The notes below the pieces were generated by a model. That model made no database searches. It was not told where the DNA came from and saw only the letters and a program-made list of their open reading frames with translations. A program made the position numbers and the translations under genes. From CAZNVB01 sp964576265 (lineage in GTDB: Bacteria; Acidobacteriota; Aminicenantia; Aminicenantales; UBA8522), in assembly GCA_964576265.1 (NCBI GenBank), contig CAZNVB010000242.1, positions 1-5,461 of the forward strand: a stretch of DNA of 5,461 bases, written 5' to 3'. Of this stretch, positions 1-5,174 are shown piece after piece; position 1 is the stretch's first letter, and each line of letters opens with the position of its first letter.

Positions 1-702
1 GTCATGAGCTATCTGGGAATTTTGAACCTTATCCTGGCCGGGTTCAATTTGCTCCCAGCTTTTCCCCTTGACGGCGGTCGAGTCCTCCGAGCGGTTCTTT
101 GGGGCTGGAAAGACAACATCCGCTGGGCGACCAAAGTCGCTTCAAGCATCGGGTCGGCTTTCGGGATCGTTCTGATGATTGTCGGCGCGCTTGATTTCGT
201 CTTCGGCAATTTCATCGGCGGCATCTGGATGTTTCTTATTGGAATGTTCCTGAAGGGAGCCTCGGAGCAGGCTTTCAGACAGCTCTTGATCCGCCGCTAT
301 CTCGAAGGCGAAACCGTCCGCAAATACATGAATGAGAGCCCGGTAACGGTCTCGCCCGAGACCTCGATCGAAGAACTGGTCAACCGTTTCGTCTTCAAGC
401 ACCACTTCAAAATGTACCCCGTCGTCCGAGATGGAGAGATCGTCGCCTGCGTCACCCTGAATCAAATCAAGCAAATCCCCAAAGACGAGTGGCCGATCCG
501 TCAAGTCGGGGATATCTCTCTGAGCTGCTCCAAGGAGAATACGATTTCTCCCGATGAAGATGCATTAGCGGCGCTTGCCCTGATGAGCCGAACAAACACC
601 AGCCGGTTGATGGTCGTTGAAAAAGGGAAACTCGTCGGCGTGATCTCTCTCAAAGATATGATGAAGCTTCTCCGCCTGAAGATGGACTTGGAAGGGACAT
701 AG
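1..702 (+). CDS. Site-2 protease family (M50) membrane metalloprotease with C-terminal CBS pair, 5' partial
   Basis: The frame is open from the first base, so the gene starts upstream of the window; the ATG at base 4 is an internal methionine. Counting the codon at base 1 as residue 1, NLLPAFPLDGGR at 16-27 is the conserved second metal-site motif of M50 proteases (N-x-x-P-x-x-P-L-D-G-G), with its Asp as a zinc ligand. The HExxH helix must lie upstream and is not visible. Hydrophobic segments follow at about 49-65 and 68-86. Two CBS domains come next, roughly 105-160 (starting VRKYMNESPVTVSP) and 166-225 (ending LVGVISLKDMMKLL). This M50 plus CBS-pair layout is a known bacterial and archaeal subfamily of inner-membrane intramembrane proteases. 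CBS pairs commonly bind adenine nucleotides, so ligand control of cleavage is plausible but inferred. The substrate cannot be told. Family call firm. Confidence 0.93.
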   Translation, partial: VMSYLGILNLILAGFNLLPAFPLDGGRVLRAVLWGWKDNIRWATKVASSIGSAFGIVLMIVGALDFVFGNFIGGIWMFLIGMFLKGASEQAFRQLLIRRYLEGETVRKYMNESPVTVSPETSIEELVNRFVFKHHFKMYPVVRDGEIVACVTLNQIKQIPKDEWPIRQVGDISLSCSKENTISPDEDALAALALMSRTNTSRLMVVEKGKLVGVISLKDMMKLLRLKMDLEGT

Positions 703-714
703 CCGATTCCGCCG

Positions 715-894
715 TCAATTCTTTTGGCCGGCGGCGATATACTCTTCGAGACGCGCTTTTTTCTCTGAGGTGAAGAGGAGGCCGGAGTTTTTTGTTTAAG
801 CTTCAGCCTTCAGAATTAGGGCTTGCTCCTCCTTGACATGGTGCAAGACGCCGCGGAAGAAAAGGGGCTCATCTCGAACGGGATGGAAGGATCG
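715..894 (-). pseudogene. Possible decayed minus-strand gene remnant
   Basis: On the minus strand one frame is open from 894 down to a TGA at 717-715, broken only by a TAA at 798-796. The part after that stop (795-718) reads as 26 residues, including GLLFTSEKKARLEEYIAAGQ. It looks like a normal amphipathic protein C-terminus rather than a random translation. The part before it includes RDEPLFFRGVLHHVKEEQ. No start codon with an SD is present, and a further TAA at 897-895 closes the upstream side. It could be the tail of a degraded gene or pure chance in a spacer. No family is recognised. Confidence 0.2.
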
Positions 895-944
895 TTAGGA
901 TTGTCGAAGCGAGCCGAAGAAGCAAGCCGCGTAGGCTGGAATTC

Positions 945-950
945 GGAGGG
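945..950 (+). promoter_or_regulatory. Ribosome binding site of the HD hydrolase gene
   Basis: GGAGGG sits eight bases before the ATG at 959. This strong SD supports the first of two consecutive ATG codons (959 and 962) as the start, although the second is also within range. Confidence 0.75.
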
Positions 951-958
951 CAAAGAGC

Positions 959-1606
959 ATGATGACGCAGCAGGAATTTGAGCGGATCAAAAGGGAAGCA
1001 AGACGATTTTTCAGCCAAGCCCGAGGAAGCCATGATTGGGACCATACGGAGCGAGTCCTCGAACTCTGCCTCCGCATCGGCCGGAAGCAAAAAGCCGACC
1101 TCGAAATCTTGAAACTGGCCGCCGTTCTTCATGATATCGGAAGGGAAGAGGAGGACGTAACGAACGGGAAAATCAGTCATGCCGACCGAGGGGCCGAACT
1201 TGCGGCAGGCATTCTCTGGAAACACGGGCTCGACCGCGGCGTCATCAGCAGAGTCGTCGGCTGCATTGAGTCGCACCGCTTCCGAGGGAAGCGTCTCCCG
1301 AAAACCCTGGAGGCCAAAATCCTCTTTGACGCTGACAAGCTGGACTCGATCGGCGCGGTGGGCATCGGCCGAGCCTTCCTTTTTGCCGGGGAAGTCGGCG
1401 CTCGCCTCCACGACCCGGCGATCGTCGTCCGTCGGACCAAACCCTACACCCGGGAAGACACGGCTTACCGAGAGTTTTTAGTGAAATTGAGGCGGATCAA
1501 AGACCGGATGTTCACCCGGGAGGGAAGACGGATCGCCCGCTCTCGGCATCAATTCATGGTTCGGTTCTTCGACCGCCTGAACAAAGAGATCCGCGGTCGA
1601 CTTTGA
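959..1606 (+). CDS. HD-domain phosphohydrolase, YedJ/YpgQ-like
   Basis: This is a soluble 215-residue protein with the full HD-superfamily metal set: H29 in HDWDHTERV (25-33), H58-D59 in LHDIGRE, H74 in SHAD, H106 in ESHRF, and the downstream aspartates of FDADKLDSIGAVGIGRAF (123-140). The D-A-D-K/R-L-x-x-x-G-A-x-G segment and the C-terminal REGRRIARSRHQFMVRFFDRLNKEI resemble E. coli YedJ and B. subtilis YpgQ. Length and motif order fit that family. YpgQ is described as a metal-dependent (deoxy)nucleoside triphosphate pyrophosphohydrolase; the substrate here is inferred only by family. A GGAGGG SD supports the start. The gene is separated from the protease by about 256 bases and ends about 25 bases before the convergent UroD-like gene, so it is probably transcribed on its own. 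All metal ligands seem present, so it should be active. Confidence 0.9.
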   Translation: MMTQQEFERIKREARRFFSQARGSHDWDHTERVLELCLRIGRKQKADLEILKLAAVLHDIGREEEDVTNGKISHADRGAELAAGILWKHGLDRGVISRVVGCIESHRFRGKRLPKTLEAKILFDADKLDSIGAVGIGRAFLFAGEVGARLHDPAIVVRRTKPYTREDTAYREFLVKLRRIKDRMFTREGRRIARSRHQFMVRFFDRLNKEIRGRL

Positions 1607-1631
1607 GAACGATTGGTCCGGGGAAATAATC

Positions 1632-2723
1632 TTAGAATCGCTCTAGGGCTTCATCAACCATCGCCAGATAATTCTCGACCGGGATATAGCTGGGGATGGA
1701 ATTGCCGGAACCGACGGCGAACCGGCCTCGCCGGCCGCAAACCTCGATCAGCTGCCGGGTCTTCTGCCTCACTCCTTCGGGTCCGGAATGGGCCAAAATG
1801 TGGACGTCGAGCCCTCCGAGAACGGCAATCCTGTCGCCATAGCGGGCCTGAAATTCCTCGACCGGAAGGACGGCGTCTTCGAAGGAATGTTTGCCGTCGA
1901 TCCCCACCTCTTCGATCAGATCTCCCATCACGGCGGTGATATTGCCGCATGAATGGAGGTAGTAAGGGACTCCTTTCTCATGAGCCATGGAGGCAATCCG
2001 CTTGTGCCAGGGAAGGCAGTATGTCCGCAGGTCGGCGGGAGAGATCAGGGTCCCTGTCCGGAACCCCATGTCATCGCCGCTCAAGATGGCCGACACCCGG
2101 TCGAGGTCGAGCAAGTGCCGGTAAAAAAGAAGGAGGAGCTCGCCGATCCGGTCGGAAACCGCCCTCACCAGGTCGGGATGGTCGTGGAGCGCAAATCCCA
2201 ATCCTTCGAGGGACATGATCCAGGAAAGATGTTCGAAGATCCCGCCGGCGTGGCAGGTGAGGAATCCCATGCCGTCGGGAAGGTGAGAGTTGATGTATTC
2301 GAAAGGAAAAAAATCCATGGCTTCGATTCTCGGCCAGGGATAGGCTTCGTAATCCTCCCAGCTCCGAATGGAACCGTGATGTTCCTCCGCCCAGGCTCTC
2401 TGCTTCGCGGAGCCGGGAGCCGGGTCGGCCGCGATCATCTGGGGGAATTTGAACGGCAGCCCTCGCTCAAAGCGCACGAAATCGTAGCCCATCCGCAGCC
2501 AGAACTCGATGAAATTGTCGAGATATCTCTTCTGCGAATCCCGGTCCGGTCCTTCCTCCGCCCAGCAGCGTCCCAGAAGAGCCGTGACAATCTGTCCCAT
2601 GACCACGTCATCGACAAGATATTCGACGAGCGGCGGCGCAGGAGCCTTGAGCTCGCCGGCGAGAACCCGAACGAACGTCTGGATATCGGGGCGTGGAGTT
2701 GTAACCGGGAGATGGCGAAGCAT
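1632..2723 (-). CDS. Uroporphyrinogen decarboxylase-fold protein (UroD/MtaA superfamily), not HemE
   Basis: From the ATG at 2723 this gives 363 residues, the usual size for the superfamily. The frame stays open upstream to 3032, but that part would overlap the divergent phosphofructokinase gene and its promoter and is low-complexity shadow sequence. Family features start right after the chosen Met (RPDIQTFVRVLAGE). Family blocks include SGDDMGFRTGTLISP (215-229), the YYLHSCGNI block (254-262) with the H257-x-C259 pair, HSFEDAVLPVEEFQARYGDR (279-298), and the C-terminal GSGNSIPSYIPVENYLAMVDEAL (338-360). HemE's N-terminal W-x-M-R-Q-A-G-R signature is absent, so heme synthesis is unlikely. Relatives include corrinoid methyltransferases such as MtaA and CmuA, in which H-x-C plus a later Cys binds zinc. 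Here the later position reads GSGNSI with no Cys. The substrate is therefore open. No corrinoid protein gene is adjacent. The start has only a weak GGG-type SD, so the precise N-terminus is moderately sure. Confidence 0.85.
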   Translation of the reverse strand: MLRHLPVTTPRPDIQTFVRVLAGELKAPAPPLVEYLVDDVVMGQIVTALLGRCWAEEGPDRDSQKRYLDNFIEFWLRMGYDFVRFERGLPFKFPQMIAADPAPGSAKQRAWAEEHHGSIRSWEDYEAYPWPRIEAMDFFPFEYINSHLPDGMGFLTCHAGGIFEHLSWIMSLEGLGFALHDHPDLVRAVSDRIGELLLLFYRHLLDLDRVSAILSGDDMGFRTGTLISPADLRTYCLPWHKRIASMAHEKGVPYYLHSCGNITAVMGDLIEEVGIDGKHSFEDAVLPVEEFQARYGDRIAVLGGLDVHILAHSGPEGVRQKTRQLIEVCGRRGRFAVGSGNSIPSYIPVENYLAMVDEALERF

Positions 2724-2785
2724 CGCCCTATTCTTAATCGAAACGCGCCCGGGTTGCAATCCCGCGGCCCTCCATCGCGACGAAG
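2724..2785. promoter_or_regulatory. Divergent regulatory region, UroD-like side, with short inverted repeat
   Basis: On the minus strand TTGCAA (2759-2754), 17 bases and TAAGAA (2736-2731) form a loose -35/-10 pair. The -10 lies so close to the ATG at 2723 that the mRNA would be almost leaderless, which would fit the poor SD. The quasi-palindrome CGGG-TTGCAAT-CCCG at 2750-2764 overlaps that -35 and is a possible operator. Both readings are weak pattern matches. Confidence 0.25.
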
Positions 2786-2814
2786 TTGACAGCCGTCGTC
2801 GATCCGGGTATATT
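2786..2814 (+). promoter_or_regulatory. Sigma70-type promoter of the phosphofructokinase gene
   Basis: TTGACA at 2786-2791 is a perfect -35. After exactly 17 bases comes TATATT at 2809-2814, a five-of-six match to the -10. Transcription should start near 2821, giving a leader of roughly 104 bases before the ATG at 2925. The hexamers and spacing are seen directly; activity is inferred. No operator was recognised over the promoter itself. Confidence 0.75.
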
Positions 2815-2821
2815 TTGATAA

Positions 2822-2840
2822 CCGAGTGTCCTCCGCTCGG
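2822..2840 (+). promoter_or_regulatory. 5'-terminal hairpin of the phosphofructokinase leader
   Basis: CCGAG (2822-2826) and CTCGG (2836-2840) form a 5-bp stem with a nine-base loop. It starts at the predicted transcription start. A stem at the extreme 5' end can slow 5'-dependent mRNA decay; that role is inferred. Confidence 0.4.
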
Positions 2841-2874
2841 GCTGAAATTGCTTATCACAAGGTCAGTCCGGAAA

Positions 2875-2899
2875 CTCCTTTGATCTGCGGATAAAGGAG
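2875..2899 (+). promoter_or_regulatory. Leader hairpin with decoy Shine-Dalgarno and UNCG tetraloop
   Basis: CTCCTTT (2875-2881) and AAAGGAG (2893-2899) are a perfect 7-bp inverted repeat. After a single bulged G (2882), three further pairs (ATC/GAT) close a TGCG loop, so the tip is C-UGCG-G, a stable UNCG-type tetraloop. The right arm is SD-like but has no start codon behind it. The left arm could instead pair with the true SD AAGGAG at 2912-2917 (6 bp). Two exclusive folds are therefore possible. The pairings are seen; translational control is inferred. Confidence 0.5.
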
Positions 2900-2911
2900 C
2901 GGACGCCGGAC

Positions 2912-2917
2912 AAGGAG
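2912..2917 (+). promoter_or_regulatory. Ribosome binding site of the phosphofructokinase gene
   Basis: AAGGAG lies seven bases before the ATG at 2925 and fixes that start. It is complementary to the left arm of the upstream leader hairpin, so it may be occluded in one fold. Confidence 0.85.
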
Positions 2918-2924
2918 AAAAACG

Positions 2925-4127
2925 ATGGCCAACATCAAAACAGAGAAAGGCATCATCGGCATCCTCACCGGAGGCGGCGATGTCCCGGGGCTCAACCCCG
3001 CCATACGGGCCGTGACGATTCGGGCGATTCACGAAGGCTACAGAGTCATCGGCATCCGCCGCGGCTGGGCGGGGCTCGTCGAGATCAACCGGGAGAAAAG
3101 GGCCGACAATTCCCTCTGCTGCCAGACCTTAACGGAGGAAATCGTCAACAAGGTCGGCCGTACCGGCGGGACGTTTCTCCATACGAGCCGCACCCGGCCG
3201 AGCCACGTCCCAGATGTCAACGTCCCGGCTCACCTGCGGGACTCTTACAACGCCAAAGTCAACGACCTCACCGATGAAGTCCTGAAGAACCTCGAGTTCC
3301 TGGGCATCGACTATCTCATTCCCATCGGGGGCGACGATACTCTAAGCTATGCCGTCACCCTGCATCAGAAGGGAGTGAAGATCATTGCCATCCCCAAGAC
3401 GATGGATGGCGACGTCCCCGGGACCGATTATTGCCTCGGGTTCAGCACCTGCGTTACCCGGACGATCAGCCTGACGCATGCCCTCCGGACGACGGCGGGC
3501 TCCCATGAGCGTTTTCTGGTCATCGAAGTCTTCGGCCGCTACGCCGGGTTCACGGCGCTTCTTCCGACGATGGCCGGCGCCGCCAACCGCTGCGTGATCC
3601 CAGAACACAGGTTCAACATGGAGAGGCTGTGTGAGCTTCTGACCGAAGACCGGGCGGAGAATCCCAGCTTGTATTCGGTCGTCCTCGTCTCCGAGGGGGC
3701 GATGGTCGAGGGAGGAGAGATGGTCTTCGCCAGCGAAGAGAAAGACATGTACGGGCATAAGAAACTCGGCGGAATCGGGGATTATGTTTCCGAGCGGCTC
3801 AAGGAACTTTCCCCGCGCTATAATAACGGACGGCGGATCAACGTCATCAATCAGAAACTGAGCTATCTTGTCCGCTGCGGCGACCCCGACGCCGTCGACT
3901 CCATCGTTCCGATGGCTTACGGCAACCTGGCCTTAGATCTCATTCTGGAAAAAAAGACGGGCCGGATGGTCTGCCTGCGAAACGGCGAGTACGACGACGT
4001 TCCGATCGAAGTCGTCATCAGCAAGAAAAAAGCCGTCGATGTGGATAAATATTACGACCGCGACCGACTCCGGCCGCAATACAAGAGCTTCCATCACAAG
4101 CCTCTTTTTATCATGACGAGCGATTGA
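2925..4127 (+). CDS. 6-phosphofructokinase, predicted pyrophosphate-dependent
   Basis: This 400-residue cytosolic enzyme of the PfkA superfamily phosphorylates fructose 6-phosphate to the 1,6-bisphosphate in glycolysis. Visible blocks are the N-terminal loop GGGDVPGLNPAIRA (16-29), IGGDDT (134-139), PKTMDGD (157-163) with catalytic-base equivalent D161, EVFGRYAG (201-208), SEGA (256-259), and LSYLVRCGDPDAVD (312-325) with R317 at the sugar-phosphate site. Specificity residues: D138 replaces the Gly (E. coli G104) that ATP enzymes need, and K158 replaces the Gly of PGTID (E. coli G124). Asp plus Lys is the known signature of PPi-dependent enzymes, whose reaction is near equilibrium and can also run toward gluconeogenesis. 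N of the usual TxDND is G162 here, and the usual RGG is RCG. The longer-than-E. coli length fits PPi-type enzymes. The start is fixed by AAGGAG at 2912 and a strong promoter lies upstream. It stands alone and is divergent from the UroD-like gene. Confidence 0.95.
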   Translation: MANIKTEKGIIGILTGGGDVPGLNPAIRAVTIRAIHEGYRVIGIRRGWAGLVEINREKRADNSLCCQTLTEEIVNKVGRTGGTFLHTSRTRPSHVPDVNVPAHLRDSYNAKVNDLTDEVLKNLEFLGIDYLIPIGGDDTLSYAVTLHQKGVKIIAIPKTMDGDVPGTDYCLGFSTCVTRTISLTHALRTTAGSHERFLVIEVFGRYAGFTALLPTMAGAANRCVIPEHRFNMERLCELLTEDRAENPSLYSVVLVSEGAMVEGGEMVFASEEKDMYGHKKLGGIGDYVSERLKELSPRYNNGRRINVINQKLSYLVRCGDPDAVDSIVPMAYGNLALDLILEKKTGRMVCLRNGEYDDVPIEVVISKKKAVDVDKYYDRDRLRPQYKSFHHKPLFIMTSD

Positions 4128-4250
4128 GCGCTCGGAGTGGACAAGGGAATCGAAAAAGCCGGGCGCGATTTGACTTCCGCCGTCGGATATTGCCTGAGGC
4201 CGTCTGCTTAAGACTTCCGGAATGTTTCTTTGGAAAGACGTCCCTGCCCG

Positions 4251-4282
4251 AGGAAGACGCTTCGTTCCTAACTTTTCTCTCT
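4251..4282 (+). terminator. Weak possible terminator downstream of phosphofructokinase
   Basis: AGGAA (4251-4255) and TTCCT (4265-4269) can pair around a nine-base loop that itself contains a competing GAAG/CTTC pairing. A pyrimidine-rich tract TTTTCTCTCTT follows. The stem is short and AT-rich, so intrinsic termination is doubtful. Confidence 0.2.
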
Positions 4283-4291
4283 TAACCCCGA

Positions 4292-4297
4292 TATAAA
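4292..4297 (+). promoter_or_regulatory. Candidate -10 box for the lipoprotein gene
   Basis: TATAAA in an AT-rich island about 60 bases before the gene matches the -10 consensus in five of six positions. No recognisable -35 lies 16-18 bases upstream, so this is only a candidate. Confidence 0.3.
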
Positions 4298-4350
4298 AAA
4301 CGCAAAGGCGGGACGTGGATTTTTTCAGCTGCCTTGGAGAGAATAGCGTC

Positions 4351-4377
4351 ATGCGGTGCGGAAAGGTATGGCTGTGA
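4351..4377 (+). CDS. Possible 8-codon leader ORF overlapping the lipoprotein start
   Basis: GGAGAG (4336-4341) sits nine bases before an ATG at 4351, better placed than for any start of the main gene. That ATG opens MRCGKVWL and stops at TGA 4375-4377. The stop overlaps an in-frame GTG of the main gene (4374-4376) as GTGA, an arrangement often seen in translational coupling. It may be chance; the frame is too short to test by composition. Confidence 0.2.
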   Translation: MRCGKVWL

Positions 4378-5012
4378 GAGCGGACCTGCGCTTTAGCCTG
4401 AGCGCTCTTTTCTTAGCGACTGGCCTGGCCGTCAGCTGCGGCCGGGCACCCGAAGTCCGGCCTGCGCCCGCCCCCAGGCCGGAATTGCCGTCCGTGCCCT
4501 CCGGTTTCGTGATGACCTCCTACCAGATGGCAATGTCTGAAGAAATGCAAAAATCCTACGGACAGGCGGACGAGATCATGATCGGGATTTTTTCAGGAAT
4601 ATTCAAGGAAGGGAAAGGGCCGTCGATTTATTATTTCAGCGATTTCAGCCTCTTCGACAAGAGGACGTTTTCCTGGAGCCCGCCTTTTGACGTCATCGTC
4701 CAAGTCCAGGCCGATCCCTGCCTTCCCGAGATCATCCGACCGCAGGAGTTTAAACAACTTCTCCCGCTCGACCGAACCGGCATCTGCTGGGATTTTTACG
4801 AAGGGAGACGTTCCGTTTATCTTGTCGAAGGACAGAAGAATCTAATTTTTCTTAAGGTCGGCTTGGATGAGGCGTCCAACGAGTCCGTCCGCAGCCTGCT
4901 CGACGCCTATCCTGTGACCCGAGAGTGCCGGGCGGCGGACGTCTTCAACCTGATGATTCATCACCTGGTCGAGGGAGGAAAAGAAATTGGAGCCAAAGGA
5001 CTGAAGGAATAA
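4356..5012 (+). CDS. Hypothetical secreted protein, probable lipoprotein
   Basis: I do not recognise a family. The longest reading starts at GTG 4356 and gives 218 residues. Alternatives in frame are ATG 4368 and GTG 4374. SD spacing does not settle the start: GGAGAG at 4336-4341 is rather far from all three. The N-terminus is a signal sequence: Arg/Lys-containing start, hydrophobic core FSLSALFLATGLAVS (13-27), then C28 in LAVSC, an acceptable lipobox (Ala at -3 is less usual than Leu). A Pro-rich linker (31-48) follows, as expected for a tethered mature domain. The remaining 170 residues have no obvious repeat or further membrane segment and contain C122, C144 and C191 plus the aromatic stretches IYYFSDFSLF (91-100) and CWDFYEGRRSVYLVE (144-158). 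With an alternative start at 4374 the Cys would be residue 22, a typical lipoprotein signal length. Likely membrane-anchored on the outside; function unknown. Confidence 0.75.
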   Translation: MRKGMAVRADLRFSLSALFLATGLAVSCGRAPEVRPAPAPRPELPSVPSGFVMTSYQMAMSEEMQKSYGQADEIMIGIFSGIFKEGKGPSIYYFSDFSLFDKRTFSWSPPFDVIVQVQADPCLPEIIRPQEFKQLLPLDRTGICWDFYEGRRSVYLVEGQKNLIFLKVGLDEASNESVRSLLDAYPVTRECRAADVFNLMIHHLVEGGKEIGAKGLKE

Positions 5013-5036
5013 AGAGACTGCGCGGAGGGCGGCAAA

Positions 5037-5062
5037 AGAAGGCCCGAATGGGCTGACCTTCT
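5037..5062 (-). terminator. Hairpin between convergent genes, possible terminator
   Basis: On the plus strand AGAAG-GCCC-GAAT-GGGC-TGAC-CTTCT forms a stem of nine pairs with a four-base bulge on the 3' side. Read on the minus strand the GCCC/GGGC stem is followed by CTTCTTTT, giving a modest U-rich tail, so it best serves the dipeptidase gene whose stop is at 5175. It also lies about 25 bases after the lipoprotein stop and may act there too, though no T-run follows on that strand. Confidence 0.4.
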
Positions 5063-5174
5063 ACGAGAGCGACGTTGCGACCTGCGCTCTGCCCGTTGCC
5101 GGGATCAGACGGCGGTGGATTCTGAGGCGGCGGATCTCCCGCGCTGAGGAGCCGGATTTCGTGCGCCTCGTGGC

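Larger units (their letters stand above)
703..958. other. Gene-free spacer between the protease and HD genes
   Basis: No convincing intact gene was found. There is an imperfect inverted repeat CCGCCG (709-714)/CGGCGG (729-734) just after the protease stop, but no T-run follows it, so it is weak as a terminator. Two T6 tracts lie at about 759-764 and 787-792 without a good GC stem in front. The minus strand carries a protein-like remnant at 715-894, listed separately. A 47-codon plus-strand frame at 838-981 lacks an SD and runs into the HD gene in another frame, so it was not called. Confidence 0.6.
4128..4355. other. Gene-free spacer between phosphofructokinase and lipoprotein genes
   Basis: No coding frame with a start and SD was recognised. 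Right at the phosphofructokinase stop, GAGCG and CGCTC form a 5-bp stem with a six-base loop but no T tract. The sequence GACTTCCG occurs twice about 40 bases apart, likely by chance. The downstream half holds a weak terminator-like element and a TATAAA box, listed separately. Confidence 0.6.

Noticed and set aside
709..734. CCGCCG/CGGCGG inverted repeat as a terminator for the protease gene
   Set aside because: It has a 14-base loop and no T-run after it on either strand; not enough for an intrinsic terminator.
838..981. 47-codon plus-strand frame starting at ATG 838
   Set aside because: It is preceded by pyrimidines instead of an SD, has no recognisable sequence, and overlaps the HD gene start in another frame.
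1953..2789. Long plus-strand frame of 278 codons
   Set aside because: It lies antisense to the well-supported UroD-like gene and its translation lacks any protein-family pattern; typical of GC-rich antisense shadows.
2724..3032. Upstream extension of the UroD-like frame giving 466 residues
   Set aside because: It would overlap the phosphofructokinase gene, its SD and its promoter, and the translation is Arg/Ser/Pro-rich shadow sequence; family homology begins just after the Met at 2723.
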